Source: Mauremys mutica
Lineage: Eukaryota; Chordata; Testudines; Geoemydidae
Direction of reading: 5' to 3'
NCBI RefSeq assembly: GCF_020497125.1
Contig: NC_059081.1
Coordinates: 20,121,105 to 20,185,104 of the forward strand
Length of the DNA stretch: 64,000 nt
A program made the position numbers and the translations under genes. The notes under the pieces are model-generated. The model was not told where the DNA came from. It worked only from the letters and a program-made list of their open reading frames with translations, and made no database searches. Numbering within the stretch: the stretch's first letter is position 1; every line of letters starts with the position of its first letter. Positions 12,288 through 23,912 of this stretch are shown piece after piece.

Positions 12288-14381
12288 GCGATATAAAGGA
12301 AAGGGAGGTGTCATTTGATTCGTAAAAATGGTGTCATCCTCTGTGGCATGGTGAGGAGGGGGACTCATTACCCCCCTGGCTTCCAGCTGTAGATCTTCCA
12401 GTTCGTGGAAATTTTAATAATACAGTGTCATTGGAAATGGGTTGAGTTGAGTATCATTTGGAAGCCCTTTCTCCAATGAACATAATGGCAAATATGAGTA
12501 ATCTAGATTATGTAGATATATATATTCAAGACAAAGTTTAAAAATCAATATTTATTAATTTATATTTTAACACAGAGATGCATTGCTTACATTAAAAAAT
12601 ACATTGATCTTTGATAATCCTAGGGAAGTTAGCCTTGACATGCAGGACTGAAAACATTTATTCATCAAAGTTATTATCAGTGTTATCTGAGTTTAGGGCA
12701 TCATAGCTAGACACATCATGCTGATCCTCCTCTCAGCCAGATGCACACATCTTTGTCTGGAAAAGCGGCAGCGGCTTCATTATGCCATGCGACAATGAAA
12801 TTCTTTGAGTAATTCTTCCATGCTGGAACATTTTTCCTGCAACGTGTGAAGTTAACTCAACCTTCCTGTGAGTATGAGACCATAGTTTCTTCAATGTGAC
12901 ACTGGATATGTTTTAGGAGCAAATGATTTTGTGCTGGACAGGTGAAATACTATGGAGTCTCTTCTTTCTGGTAATATTTTTAATTGATTCCTTTGCATGC
13001 ATATCAAACACGAAGTGGGACTATTTCATAGGTCCAATATTTTCTCTGTAGCATCCTAATGAAGTGTTCAGCCAAATCTCAGCAGGTGTTAACAGCTTCT
13101 GGTTTGTTGAGAGCTTGTATTCAGCCATACCATCCATGCTGAAAGGCCTCTGCTGCCATAAAGTACCTGTCATGTTGTCAGTCAGTGCTAGCTTAGGAAG
13201 ATCATGTGAGATGTATATTAGTTTGCTTTTTGTCTGCTATATGCATTGTTCCATCATATTTAAACATCGATCTTGCAACCACCGAAAACTCACACTCTCC
13301 CAAAGTCTCATGTAGATCAACATCATGCTGAGATCTGGACATGAAAAGCAAACAATGACCTGTCTGTGGTTAGTTCTGTAATAGTCCCTGACACCTTCAG
13401 TCTGACTTTCTTCTTTGCACTAGAGCCCAGTTTAAGTATGTTCTTCTTGATTGGTGCCCATAGATTGATGGAGTCTTGGATAATTATTTGGAGGCTTTGT
13501 TCATTCATTACCCAAGATATCAATTCATCTGACATATTTAGCTATCTCATCACAGAAGACTGCTTTTATCATATTAATAAGCTCTGTTCTGTCATATGCG
13601 AATGTGTTGCCAGTGTGAGTAATCTCATTTTGTAGCTTTAAAATTGCCCTTTTTTGGCATTAAACAGCACCTAAAATGCTGCTTGGTTAATTCTGAGAAA
13701 GTTATCCAGCCACAGTTAATGTTTCATTCAAAATTTGACGGAGTTCTGGGGTTGTCCCACTAAGAGTGACAGCTTCATACAGTTTCTAAATCTGTCTCAC
13801 ATGTTGAAACTGTGCATAATGGGTGCCTTCAGGCTTCCATCTTACCGCAGAAGATGTAGGTGTCTTCTCAAAATGCACACCATGGGACCTAGTATGAAGT
13901 GAGTTTTGCCCACAGCTGACACTTGTCCCATTGTCTTCAATTTTTTCCTGATGCTTGATGTTTTCCTCTCCAATCTTGCCAGATTCAGTTTATGGGTATA
14001 CTTCTTATAGCATGTAAAGTGCCACTGAGAGTTGTGTATAACCAGGTCCTCTGTGGTCATATTCTCCAAAGATTCAGTTACTAGTCAGTACGCTTCATCT
14101 CCCCATTGATATCTAAAAACAATCAAGACCAAACTAAAAACAAAAATTCTGTGATAAATTACTTTGGGATTGTAACTAATTAAGTTGTGTAGGGTATGTC
14201 ATGTAACTATTTGCATACCATTTGTGGATGGATTCCAGAAATTTCTGGCTGGTTGCTGATGTCTTAACCAGTGCCTCATAGTTCTTTTGGCATAATAAAC
14301 AAAGCTGATAATCATTACCAGTGAACCATTTCTCTTTTGCTGGTGATGGCAAATCAGTTTGAAACACTCCTTCCATATATA

Positions 14382-14592
14382 AGCAGCAAAGAATCCTGTG
14401 GCACCTTATAGACTAACAGACGTTTTGCAGCATGAGCTTTCGTGGGTGAATACCCACTTCTTCAGATGCAAGTGAAGAAGTGGGTATTCACCCACGAAAG
14501 CTCATGCTGCAAAACGTCTGTTAGTCTATAAGGTGCCACAGGATTCTTTGCTGCTTTTACAGATCCAGACTAACACGGCTATCCCTCTGATA
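14382..14592 (-). repeat. Fold-back insertion of a dispersed hammerhead-bearing repeat, copy 2
   Basis: Same family as 10285-10507 but inserted in the other orientation. Arms of about 82 bp match perfectly around a 10 nt loop (AGATGCAAGT); the right arm continues with the tail ending CTATCCCTCTGATAC. The 12 bp duplication CTTCCATATATA lies at 14370-14381 and 14593-14604 (the last bases of the tail overlap this). It is nested inside the 12423-14864 transposon and is therefore younger. The inversion junction differs from copy 1. Confidence 0.85.
14430..14469 (-). ncRNA. Hammerhead-ribozyme-like module with complete core
   Basis: On the minus strand the 40 nt read: GCAU (helix I), CUGAAGA (fits CUGANGA), one A, helix II GUGGGU-AUUC-ACCCAC (6 bp and tetraloop), GAAA, GCU, C at the cleavage position, AUGC (helix I). 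AGCU is self-complementary, so helix III could form only between two molecules, as proposed for minimal hammerheads of Penelope-like elements. The extra A after the core departs from the textbook consensus but is shared by all four modules in the window. Activity is not shown. It lies in sense within a VWDE intron. Confidence 0.6.
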
Positions 14593-15164
14593 CTTCCATA
14601 TATAGTAACCTGTAACATTAAAAAATGATCAGGTATCATGTTCTGAGCATTAATTGATAACACACTTGTTGATAAAGGCTCACAGTTTAACTTTGTGAGG
14701 GCTGCATTTTGACATGACTGTGTTAAAAGCCAATTTTTAATTATATTTTACACATTTTCTTGAATATATAGCTACATAATTGTTCTGTGTTTGTCATGTT
14801 TCATACCATCTTGGGAGAAAGGGCTTTAAATGATACCCAACTTGATCTGTGTCTGATGACACTGTATTATCAATATTTTCATCAACCATAGGAATTATAC
14901 ACACTGCTAGACTGAGAATGTAGAAATCAGAAAATGACAACACATTTTTATTACTTGTGAAAACATGCAGGATATGATATTACAGCAAGTGGTTTAAAGT
15001 AACAAATTCAGAAAGCAACACTGGAAGCTCTTGTATGCCTGATGCTGTGATTTGCAAATGCAAACCTTTTTCAAGGGACGAGTGAAGATTGCCCAGTGGT
15101 TGGATCTACCTCATAAGGAGCGCGAAGGAAATCAATTGAAACAAATCCTCTTTAGCTAGAAGAG

Positions 15165-15483
15165 CAGGGGCGGCTCCAGGTCCCAGCACGCCAAGCGTGC
15201 TGTGGGGGGCGCTCTGCCGGTCGCCAGGAGGGCGGCAGGCAGGGTGCCTTCGGCGGCATGCCTCCGGAGGGTCCGCTGGTCCTGCGGCTTCGGTGGACCT
15301 CCCGCAGTCGTGCCTGCGGAGGGTCCACTTGTCCCGCAGCTCCACCGAAGCCGCGGGACCAGCGGACCCTCCGCAGGCACGCCTGTGGGAGGTCCACCGG
15401 AGCCACGGGACCGGCGAGCAGCAGAGCACCCCCCGCGGCATGACGCCGTGCTTGGGGCGGCGAAATGTCTAGAGCTGCCCCTG
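15165..15483. mobile_element. GC-rich nonautonomous hAT element
   Basis: A 319 bp element with imperfect TIRs (CAGGGGCGGCTCCAG and, inverted, CAGGGGCAGCTCTAG) and an 8 bp target duplication TAGAAGAG at 15157-15164 and 15484-15491, the hAT signature. The interior is about 70% GC in AT-rich surroundings and consists of internal inverted blocks (GGTCCGCTGGTCC against GGACCAGCGGACC). Several frames of 61-111 codons here are by-products of the GC content. Confidence 0.85.
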
Positions 15484-16119
15484 TAGAAGAGGCAAGATCA
15501 GTTACAACAAAATGAATGCAATAGCATTTCAGAGTTCTGGAGGGTACTGTCCCTTCACTTCATCAATCAAATATCACCTTGATTTATGAGGTTTAATTAT
15601 TTTCAGGGATTTTTAATATTTTTGTCTATTTTAAGAAAAACTGCATATTGAAGTATACAATAGATCTCCATGTCTACATGCCTTGTATACATCTGCAAAT
15701 GTGTGATTAAAGAGGATTTCTTTGTATACCAGTGATTGTATTTGAATTTGAGACTTGTTTGTTTCCAGTGATGTATTATAGGCATTGAAGACAAGAAAAA
15801 TTATAACAACATACAAATATATGCACATACTTACAGCATATATAATTCATATTTTAAATTTAAGTAATCTATTCCCAAATTGATGAATGGCAAATTAATT
15901 GGACAGGCAACTTTGAGAAAAAGTATTGTCAATTAAACAACCAGTGCATTGAACCGTTTCTGATACCATTAACTTGTGACTTCAGTACTACCTTGAGTAG
16001 TTCCATGGATTTCAATGGGAATCTTGAGGAATAAGGTGCTTATCAGCATGAGTAAAGGTATCTCAGTTTGGTCTCATAGACATTATTATTGTACTTCAGT
16101 AGTGACTAGATGCCTTAAA

Positions 16120-16375
16120 ATTAATGCCCCTTGAAGCTAGACACTGTACAAACACAAAACAAGAGACAGATCCTACCCCCAAGAGCTTACAATTGAAATA
16201 GATAAGACAAAGGGTGTGAGAAAGGAATTATTATCCCAACTTTAAAAATTGTAAACTGAGGCATAGAGAAGTTAATTCACTTGCCTGAAGTAACAGAGCA
16301 AATCTGTAGCAAAACTGGGCATTTGACCTGACCTCCGGAGTCCTAGTTCAGTGTCTTAAACTCAAAATCATCCTC
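16120..16375. mobile_element. MIR/L2-like ancient retroelement fragment
   Basis: Contains GACAGATCCTACCCCCAAGA, TTATTATCCCAACTTTAAAA, AACTGAGGCATAGAGAAGTT and a CTGACCTCCGGAGTCCTAG ending, the succession typical of MIR/L2-class interspersed repeats in amniotes. Diverged, boundaries approximate. Confidence 0.5.
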
Positions 16376-18131
16376 TCTCTCTTTTAAACACCAGTACAGT
16401 TTATATTTATTGATGTTTAGAAGAATCATGTCATAATGGAATTCATCCATAGGTATGTTTAGCTTTGAGTAACCCTCTCATATATGAAGATTAATTTCAT
16501 TTCACAGTCTGGTATTTTAAATCTATATAATTTCTCTCATAACAACTGGATGCATCTTTGCAATAAATTTTGGGAAACAGCATGTGGAGCAGAATCAGCA
16601 CTAGCCTTTTATTCTTGAGTATCAATTTTTCAGCCTTTGCTTTCCAAAGCATGTCTTACATTATGCAGTTATTTAAATAGCACAGCAAAGACAAGTGGAG
16701 AATCCTATCAAACCTAAGTTGCTTGTCCAGCAGACTGTCATGGCATAACTGTTGAAAGCTTCTATCAATTATTCATTTATCTTTTATGTCACAAACACTC
16801 AAAAAACCTAAGCCCATAAAGGTTATGCCAGAAGCAATCAATGGCATGCTCTATGGGTATGCAGTTGTGGATAAAAACAAAGGTGTTAATTGGATGGAGG
16901 GTTACAAAAGGAAGTAACAAAAACAGCACACAAAATGAGGTGTTTCTGAAACAGACTCTAAAGTGGAGTGTTTTTGATTTACATGGAGGGTTTCATTCCA
17001 TCCAATGAGAAATATATGAATATAAAATATCACTCTATTTACTTTCTCAAAGTGTCTCAGCAATTTTGGACATAGGACTGAGTCCCAATCTTGGACCTCG
17101 GCACTATTGAAACTTGGGGTGGTAGAACCAAGATCTGTGTCCAGATTTCACAAGCACTCCTATCTTTACTAAAGCTTAAACCAAAATCCCAATTCCAATA
17201 CTTTGGGGCATCAGAAATCCAAATCCAAATCTTATGCTATTCTATAGATGATCCCATCGCATTTACAGGTATCCCTTATCCATACTCTACATGATAACAT
17301 ATAGTATGATTTCTTTGTTTCTGTCTCTCCCCCACCAATATTCTTGTTCAGGTGGACCTTAATAGTCATTATCCTCATGGGCCCCTTGCATGACAAAACG
17401 ACCAAGTTTACAGAAGACCAACACAGAACCAAATGCTAGGTATACATGTAATTGCTCTCCACAACAGTGCATGTATCTATTGCAACAACAGTTCAATAAT
17501 AATGCTATGCACGCACATGTGTGAACATGAACATACATCCATGACAATCATTGCTGTTAGGAGCACGAATAATCTGCACAAAGGGTTACACCAAGGGGTA
17601 ATGGCCATATTACGTTTTTTGGTACATACACACAAATGTAGACCCCAGGCCTTAATCTTTAGGAGTTGTCTCAGAAGGCTTCACCATGACTTCTGTCATG
17701 AAGGCCTCAGAGGGGCACCTGTAGGTTTTGTGGAGAGGCATAAGGGTGAATGATTTCTCCCCTTTGCTCTACCTGCCGGTTGTTGGATTTCTCCTAGACA
17801 TCTTTGTGCGACACCTACAAGAATGTAGCCCATAGCCCATTTTAAAACCTCAAAATAATCTGCTTCCATTGGTGTTTCAAATACATTGTTTTCCTCGAGT
17901 GGTTTATCTTTAAAGCCTGTACTCTTGAGAGGAGCATGGATGTCTTTGGGACCAGCAGCCCCCTTGGCTAACAGTTTTCAGTATTGCAGAAATGATAAAT
18001 CTCAAGTGTGTGCTGTGTGGATAGTTCCTAAACTCCTGTTTTAGGTGGGTTTTTTTTTTGTTTTTTTTTTTTTTAGTTCTTTGACGTTTTGCCAGGTTTC
18101 AACCTAAAACCAGAAGCTTGCATATAAGTGT

Positions 18132-18133
<2 letters not shown>

Positions 18134-18163
<30 letters not shown>
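18134..18163. repeat. CA dinucleotide microsatellite
   Basis: About 15 uninterrupted CA units, directly upstream of a CAGACACAATCACAATC run, in the intron just 3' of VWDE window exon 7. Confidence 0.9.
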
Positions 18164-18168
<5 letters not shown>

Positions 18169-18173
18169 AATCA

Positions 18174-18443
<270 letters not shown>

Positions 18444-19410
18444 TTAAAAAGAAAAAGACCAGAAAAATGACAGAAATTAGCAGTTAGTAATTGCTTGAGA
18501 TAAGCATGAGCTACTGTTTCTCTCGGAATAGAGAAAAAGAACAATTTAAATGCTAGCACTCTGTCCTCCAGGGAGAATACAAGTGCATCTTTACACTCCT
18601 GAAGCATCATAGAGTTTTCCAGTTTCAGTGCATGATCCTAGTGTCTGTGTCTGTCTTATCTTAGGCAACTTGTAATGTCACAGTCATGGTCAAATTTGAT
18701 AGAACTCAGCTTTTTTCCTAGAAATGTGTATGTACTGTATGTGATTATTACCACCAGCTGTGGCATGCTAATATGATGATTATCTGGTGACACTCAAAAA
18801 TAAGCTCCATAAGAACACTTGCTAAAAATTTTGATGTTCTGGAATTTTACTCCTTTTAAAAAAAAAATTAAGTGCTTCTGTCCATTCTTTTTGAAATAAT
18901 AATAATAAAATTCAATGGCAATAACAACCCAGTACAGAATGAAATAAAAATGTAGTAAGGAAACATTTTATTTTTTAGGTTTCCATGACATTATTTTAAC
19001 CAACAGTAACATTTTCAAATACACCAAAGTCCCAGTGAATATCATTAATTTTAGTCAATTGGATGTGGACTTTATCTCTCTATAGGGCATATGTTGAATT
19101 TCCATAGTGACAGCCTACTCTGGTTATAGGATACATTTCTAACAAAACCTTTTGGAGTGTATCTCCTTCAATGTCTCCTGATGAAGCTGTTCCACTAAAT
19201 AATTAGTCATTGAAGTAGGGATTGGAACCTGACTCTCCCACATCCCAGGTAAGTGCGCTAATCATTGGGCTATAGAATCAGTCTCACTCTTTCTTTGACC
19301 CAGTGAGCATTGATTATTTCATGCAATGTGTAGCAGCTTTAATAATAAAAGTTGAGGAAGCCCCACCCCACAATATCCCAGTAGTGAAGGAACTCACCTG
19401 GGAGACCCAG

Positions 19411-19891
19411 TGTCAGAGACTGGGACCTGGGCAGTCATGGCCAGTGGTTGGAGCAGGAATCAGGCCCAGTGTTTGAAGCAGGAGTTGGTGACCAGGAATA
19501 GAAGCTCAGCATCAGAACCAGAGTCAAAGGCCAGATACCAGAGCCAAGGGTCAGAGCTGAAGTCAGGATCAGAGTTGAGGGTCAGAACTGGAGCCAGACA
19601 TCAGATGCCAGAGCTGAGGATCAGACCCGAAGTCAGGAATCAGAGTTATGTTACCAGGCGTAAGGCAAGGTTGCGTTCATGGCAGAAGGAGGGCAGGGAA
19701 CGAAGAGGCGCTATCACACCTTTGACGAATGCTTTGAGCAACCACCAGGCTGCTGCTGCTGGGTTTAAGAACTGGTCAGCTGACTCTTCCCACCAATCAA
19801 GTGGAGTAGCCAATCAAGCATCCTATATAGGCCAGCTGCCCTCATTAGGTTGCCCAGAGACTGGCTCTGCTGCAGGCACTGAATCCTGACA
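19411..19891 (-). repeat. 3' LTR of the Ty3/gypsy element
   Basis: A 481 bp LTR with TGTCAG...CTGACA ends. It has a CCTATATAGG TATA-like motif at 19822-19831 near its minus-strand start, and internal short degenerate tandem units (GGTCAGAGCTGAAGTCA-like) at about 19500-19640. A 159-codon plus-strand frame across it is a by-product of these tandem units. Confidence 0.8.
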
Positions 19892-20057
19892 GTACCTCCC
19901 CATCAAGACCCGCCTTCTCAGGGCTCAGTTTTTCAGGGTATTACTGACGGGGTTCCAACAGTAGGCCTAGGACATGGATGTTCTCTACTGGTTCTCGAGA
20001 CCTCATGTCCGGACTGTAGCATTCCCCGTCCACCAGGTACTGGAGTCTTCTACTAAC

Positions 20058-21046
20058 TCATTGAGAGTTAAGGTGTTTTGGTGGATCAAGTACTCTTGTC
20101 CATGAACTGTTATGGGTGGCAGTGGTGGGTTGGCGCAGTTTGGGTGCAGGTTCTCGGTGAAGGGCTTTGAAAGTGAGATTTGAAAGATAGGGTATATTTA
20201 CAAGGATCTGGCTGGCTGTAACTTTAAAGCCACTGAGTTTACTCATTATGTAATCCTGAAAGAGTCCAGGTTTTGATAGTTTGGCAGATGTATGGCTCGA
20301 TTTAAGATTCTGGGCAGAGCGCCACACCTTGTCTCCTATGCCCAGATTGGGGGAGTCTGATGGTCTTGGTCCTCACGGTATTTACAGGCTTCTTTGGCAG
20401 ACTACAGGTGTTCCCCTGATCTGCTGGTGCACTTGTGTGGATGGGAGGCTAAATCTTGCAGTGGTTGGTACTGGGTAACTTACGGGTATGTCTGTGCAGA
20501 ACTAGGGGTGAAAGCCATAGTTTGAAAAGAATGGGCTATGTTGGGTTAAGGCATGGAATGTATTGTTATATGCGAATTCCTCACAGCACAGCCGAGGAAG
20601 CCAGTTGTTCTTGTGATAACTCAGAAAACAGTGAAGACACTGTGCCAAGATTTGATTGACTCTCTCTCTTTGTTAGTCTGCGGGTGATAGGCAGATGATG
20701 TGAGGAATTCAATGCCAGGGAGTCTGAGAAATTCCTGCCATAATCAGGAGATGACCTGGGGTCCCAAGTCTGATATAATGCCTGTCGGTAAACTTTGGTA
20801 GCAGACGACATTTTCCAGGAGAAACCAAGCTGTCTCCTGTGTGGTAGAAACAGTACAGCATAGGATGAAGTAGGCCATCTTTGTTAGAAGGTCGATGTCA
20901 ACCAGAATTACTGAATGTCCTAGGAGGATGGCAGTTAATGAAGTCTGTTGATATAGTAGTGGCCACCAGAAGCTTCTTGAGACCAGATGCCAGGTCTTGA
21001 ATTGACCAAAATGGTCCATAAGTGGCAAATGGAGGCATCGTTTCAA
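20058..21046 (-). pseudogene. Gypsy integrase and GPY/chromodomain-like remnant
   Basis: The frame 21046-20744 has HLPLMDHFGQFKTWHLVSRS, then LLTKMAYFI and the GIISDLGPQVIS segment, covering the first two acidic positions of a DDE integrase core. The next part, in another frame, gives SSHHLPITRR and LGTVSSLFSE, the counterparts of the third segment. 20327-20058 has the C-terminal KLSKPGLFQDYIMSKLSGFK (GPY-like) region. Integrase inserts the element DNA; this copy is broken. Confidence 0.7.
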
Positions 21047-21299
21047 TATCTGAAGCCTAGTTATTCCCTCTGGAATGTAAGTGCAACCCTTGTGACTGAG
21101 GAGGCCATTCTAAAATAGGAACTTGAAGTTGGGTTGGTACCTGCAGTGTTCAGTGTCTGGTGGATCTGGGTTATGAAGGAGTCATCAGGGAGTGGATGGA
21201 GGATGTCAGACTGCTGTTGATCATCTGATTGACAAAGTTGGACACCTTGAGCATGGTGGTAGAGGGCTCTTCACCAGTTTAAGATATTTGTCTTTGTGG

Positions 21300-22350
21300 G
21301 ATAGGGCATCTGCTTTTCCATTTCTCATCCCTGGGTGATAGTTTACCACAAAGTCAGAGAGAGTGAAGAAGAGGGACCAGCAAATCTGGTATTGGTTAAG
21401 GTGTCTAGCAGTCCAGAGGTAGTCCAGATTCTAGTAGTCCATCAGAACTTGGACTGGGAATCAGTATCCTTCTTGGAGGTGGCACAGCTCCTCGAAAGCT
21501 ACATTTATAGCTAGTAGCTCCTTGTCCCGAATATAATTTTTTCCAATAGGGTTAGCTTCTGAGAATAAAAGGCACAAAGATGGAGTTGGTTGTGGGCCTG
21601 CGTGTTGAAACAATATGGCACCTATGGCAAAAATCGAGACATTAGACTCAGTTGTAAAAGTCTTGGTGGGTGAATCAGAATGGATGCTGAGGTGAATGCC
21701 CTCTTCAATTAATCAAAGGCTGACTAATCCTCTATGGACCAGGCAACCCAGCCCCCCTTTTGTATGCATGCCGTTATGGGTGTAACCATGCTAGTGAATC
21801 CTTTTACAAATTGCCTACAGAAATTGGCAAACCTGAAGAATTATTGCACCCCATGTACATCCTGGGGTATGATTCAGTTGGATATTATTGCCACCTTGTG
21901 CAGGTCCATGGTAAGTCCCTCAGGCGAGATGATATAGCCCAAGAATTCCACTATGGCTTTATCAAACTTGTGGTGGTTTCGGCAGTGTGTCTCCAAGAAA
22001 GTTCACATGTGATGATTGTGGGTGGCCTGACTTTAAGAGAAAATTAGGATGTCATCCATGTAAATAATAACAAATTGATCCAAGATGTCCCTAAAGATGG
22101 TATTCATGAAATGCTGGAAGGTTGCCAGGCAGTTGCACAACCCAAACTGCATGATCAACTACTCAAAGTGATCACACCTGGTAAAGGAGGTGGTCTTCCA
22201 TTCGTTTCCTTCCCAGATCTTCACCAAGTTATAAGCTCTGCAGAGATGCAACTTTGTGAAGTCCTGATGGAGCAAAGTCTTTCAACAGCTCATTAATGAA
22301 TGGTAGAGGGTAGTTTTTAGATTGTAATCTTGTTCAGCGATGAGTAGTTC
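21300..22350 (-). pseudogene. Gypsy reverse transcriptase / RNase H remnant
   Basis: No long frame survives on the minus strand, but the sequence reads [14 protein letters not shown] across 22081-22040, the palm catalytic motif of reverse transcriptase with both aspartates kept. Upstream, [13 protein letters not shown] is also in frame. RNase H would follow toward 21300; I see no clear catalytic residues there. Confidence 0.75.
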
Positions 22351-22904
22351 ACACCAGGCTGGAGAGAGCTTTCTTCACCACAAAGAAGATTACGGCCATT
22401 ACTGGGGAGGTGGAGGGGTGAATGGTTTTTGCAGGTTCTTCCTCATAATAGCTGGGAGGGGGAGAGCTGTGCTTCAGTTTTGGAGAGGGAGTAAATACAC
22501 CCAAAGAGAAACTCTGCTTCCAGATGGAGATTGCTGGGGCAGTTATAGCTGCAATGCGGCGGTTGGGTGTCAGTTTTCTTGTTGTGAAACATGCTGATAG
22601 GGTGTTGATATATAACAGGAAACCCCAGAGCCATTGGGGAGGTGGTGGAGGGTACCGGGGTCACCTTTGGATTTTCTCTTCACATCTCTGAATTCTGTGG
22701 AGGATCAAGTAAGCTGCAAAAGAGTTGCTGGTTCCAGGTTGGCACAATAAAAACAGGATTGTTGGAAAAATGGGGAGTCAGAGCATACCGTGCCTGACCA
22801 CCAGGGGATGGATAGGTCATGGGCACTGAGCTAGTGGGGAGTCCAAGGACAACAGATGGATGCAGTGCACAAGTTAGTCCAAACTGGAGAATTTCTTAGT
22901 GTCT

Positions 22905-23177
22905 TCAAAGGGTAGTTTCCTCTAAGGGAGCCATGTGGTGGGTGATGGGTACTGATGAAAGGAGTAATGTGTGTATGGACTCCACTAATTCGGAGTCCTT
23001 GCATTTGGTGGGAATCTTATGTGCTTGGACAAACTCCAGATCCATTAAATTGTCTGAGGCACCCGAGTCCACCAGTGCCTCTAAGCTAGGGTCAGGCATC
23101 TCTGGGTGCCAGAGCCAGAGAGGGAGTTGGAGTTGCATTGGACTCTGATTGGCCATCACCAGGGTACTGAAGGACAA
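22905..23177 (-). pseudogene. Gypsy aspartic protease remnant
   Basis: A 90-codon open frame with LEALVDSGASDNLMDLEFVQ. The DSGA motif is the retroviral-type aspartic protease active site (normally works as a dimer to cut the polyprotein), here at 23058-23069. The following LPITHH-type loop is degraded. Confidence 0.75.
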
Positions 23178-23454
23178 ATGTTGCTGTGGACTACTGGGAA
23201 GGGGAGCTGGTGGGACTGGTGAGAGCTGGGAGGACCATCCTCTTCCTTGGTTTTATTTAGTCAGGCAGTTGTCAATCTTGATGCACAGACTGACTAGGCA
23301 TCCAGGCCAGATGGGAATTCCACCCATGTCAGTTCATCTTTAATATAATTGTTTAGGCTGAGTTGGAAATGAAAACTCTGTGTGACTTCATTCCATTTGG
23401 TGTCTAGTATCAAGTATCGGAACTCTGCTGCATATTTAGCAATATTTGGTTTCC

Positions 23455-23799
23455 CTACCGCAACACCTGAATTGTGGCTTCGACCATATGCTTGCGACTT
23501 GGGTCATCAAAGATCATCATCATAGCTTGAACAAAGTGCTTGAATTGTCCCAAACCAGTCTCTGGTGAGTAGGATGATAATCCTACTTGGGCTTGATCAG
23601 AGCGGTCTGACTGCAGGCATAGCAGAAATAGGAGCCAACACTGATTTAGGAACCCACAAAATTTGTCCTGATCACCACAGAACTTCTCAGGCAGAGGGAG
23701 CTTGGCCTTATGGGGAGCAAGGATCAGACCTGAAGGCGGAATGGCTTGAGCTTGCATTACCTCATTCTGTGCCTGCAGGGTGGCAACCTGGGTCTGCAA
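23455..23799 (-). pseudogene. Gypsy gag remnant
   Basis: A 114-codon frame beginning MQTQVATLQAQNEVMQAQ, then LPLPEKFCGDQDKFCGFLNQ and CWLLFLLCLQS, a pattern of Sushi-class gag, the group that gave rise to mammalian RTL/PEG10-type genes. It is truncated before the zinc knuckle. No evidence of domestication: neighbouring frames are broken. Confidence 0.7.
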
Positions 23800-23912
23800 G
23801 GTGTGTAGGGTTCATACTATCTCCATCAAAGAGATATTGGCCATTGTAGGATCCATACTCACCATATCAGCTCTAGTTTCCTTATTGTTGGTGGTTTCTG
23901 GACTGCTCAAAC

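Larger units (their letters stand above)
12423..14864 (-). mobile_element. Unclassified DNA transposon with long TIRs, decayed
   Basis: A 2,442 bp element whose ends are inverted copies. Left end CAGTGTCATTGG ... GAGTATCATTTGGAAGCCCT; the right end read on the minus strand is CAGTGTCATCAG ... GGGTATCATTTAAAGCCCTT. Similarity continues, with gaps, for roughly 180 bp, including a TTATGTAG..ATATATTCAAGA block. TA lies outside both ends (12421-12422, 14865-14866). Minus-strand frames (14376-14176, 14069-13842, 13535-13323) look like pieces of one degenerate protein: CLLCQKNYEALVKTSATSQK, WHFTCYKKYTHKLN and INLWAPIKKNILKLGSSAKK. The paired Cys/His residues hint at zinc binding. I do not recognise the superfamily. 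Interrupted at 14381 by a later palindromic insertion. Confidence 0.6.

Noticed and set aside
14430..14510. Alternative hammerhead fold with helix III formed by AGC/GCU around UCAU and G at the cleavage position
   Set aside because: That reading leaves helix I unpaired and places a forbidden G at the cleavage site; the fold with GCAU/AUGC as helix I pairs fully and also works for the second family.
15106..15486. Seven overlapping frames of 61-111 codons on both strands
   Set aside because: They are by-products of a GC-rich miniature element with few stop codons; proline/arginine-rich composition on both strands shows no selection for protein.
19410..19889. A 159-codon plus-strand open frame
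   Set aside because: It lies wholly in the gypsy 3' LTR and its Ser/Glu/Arg-rich repeats follow from short degenerate tandem units; the real coding strand of the element is minus.
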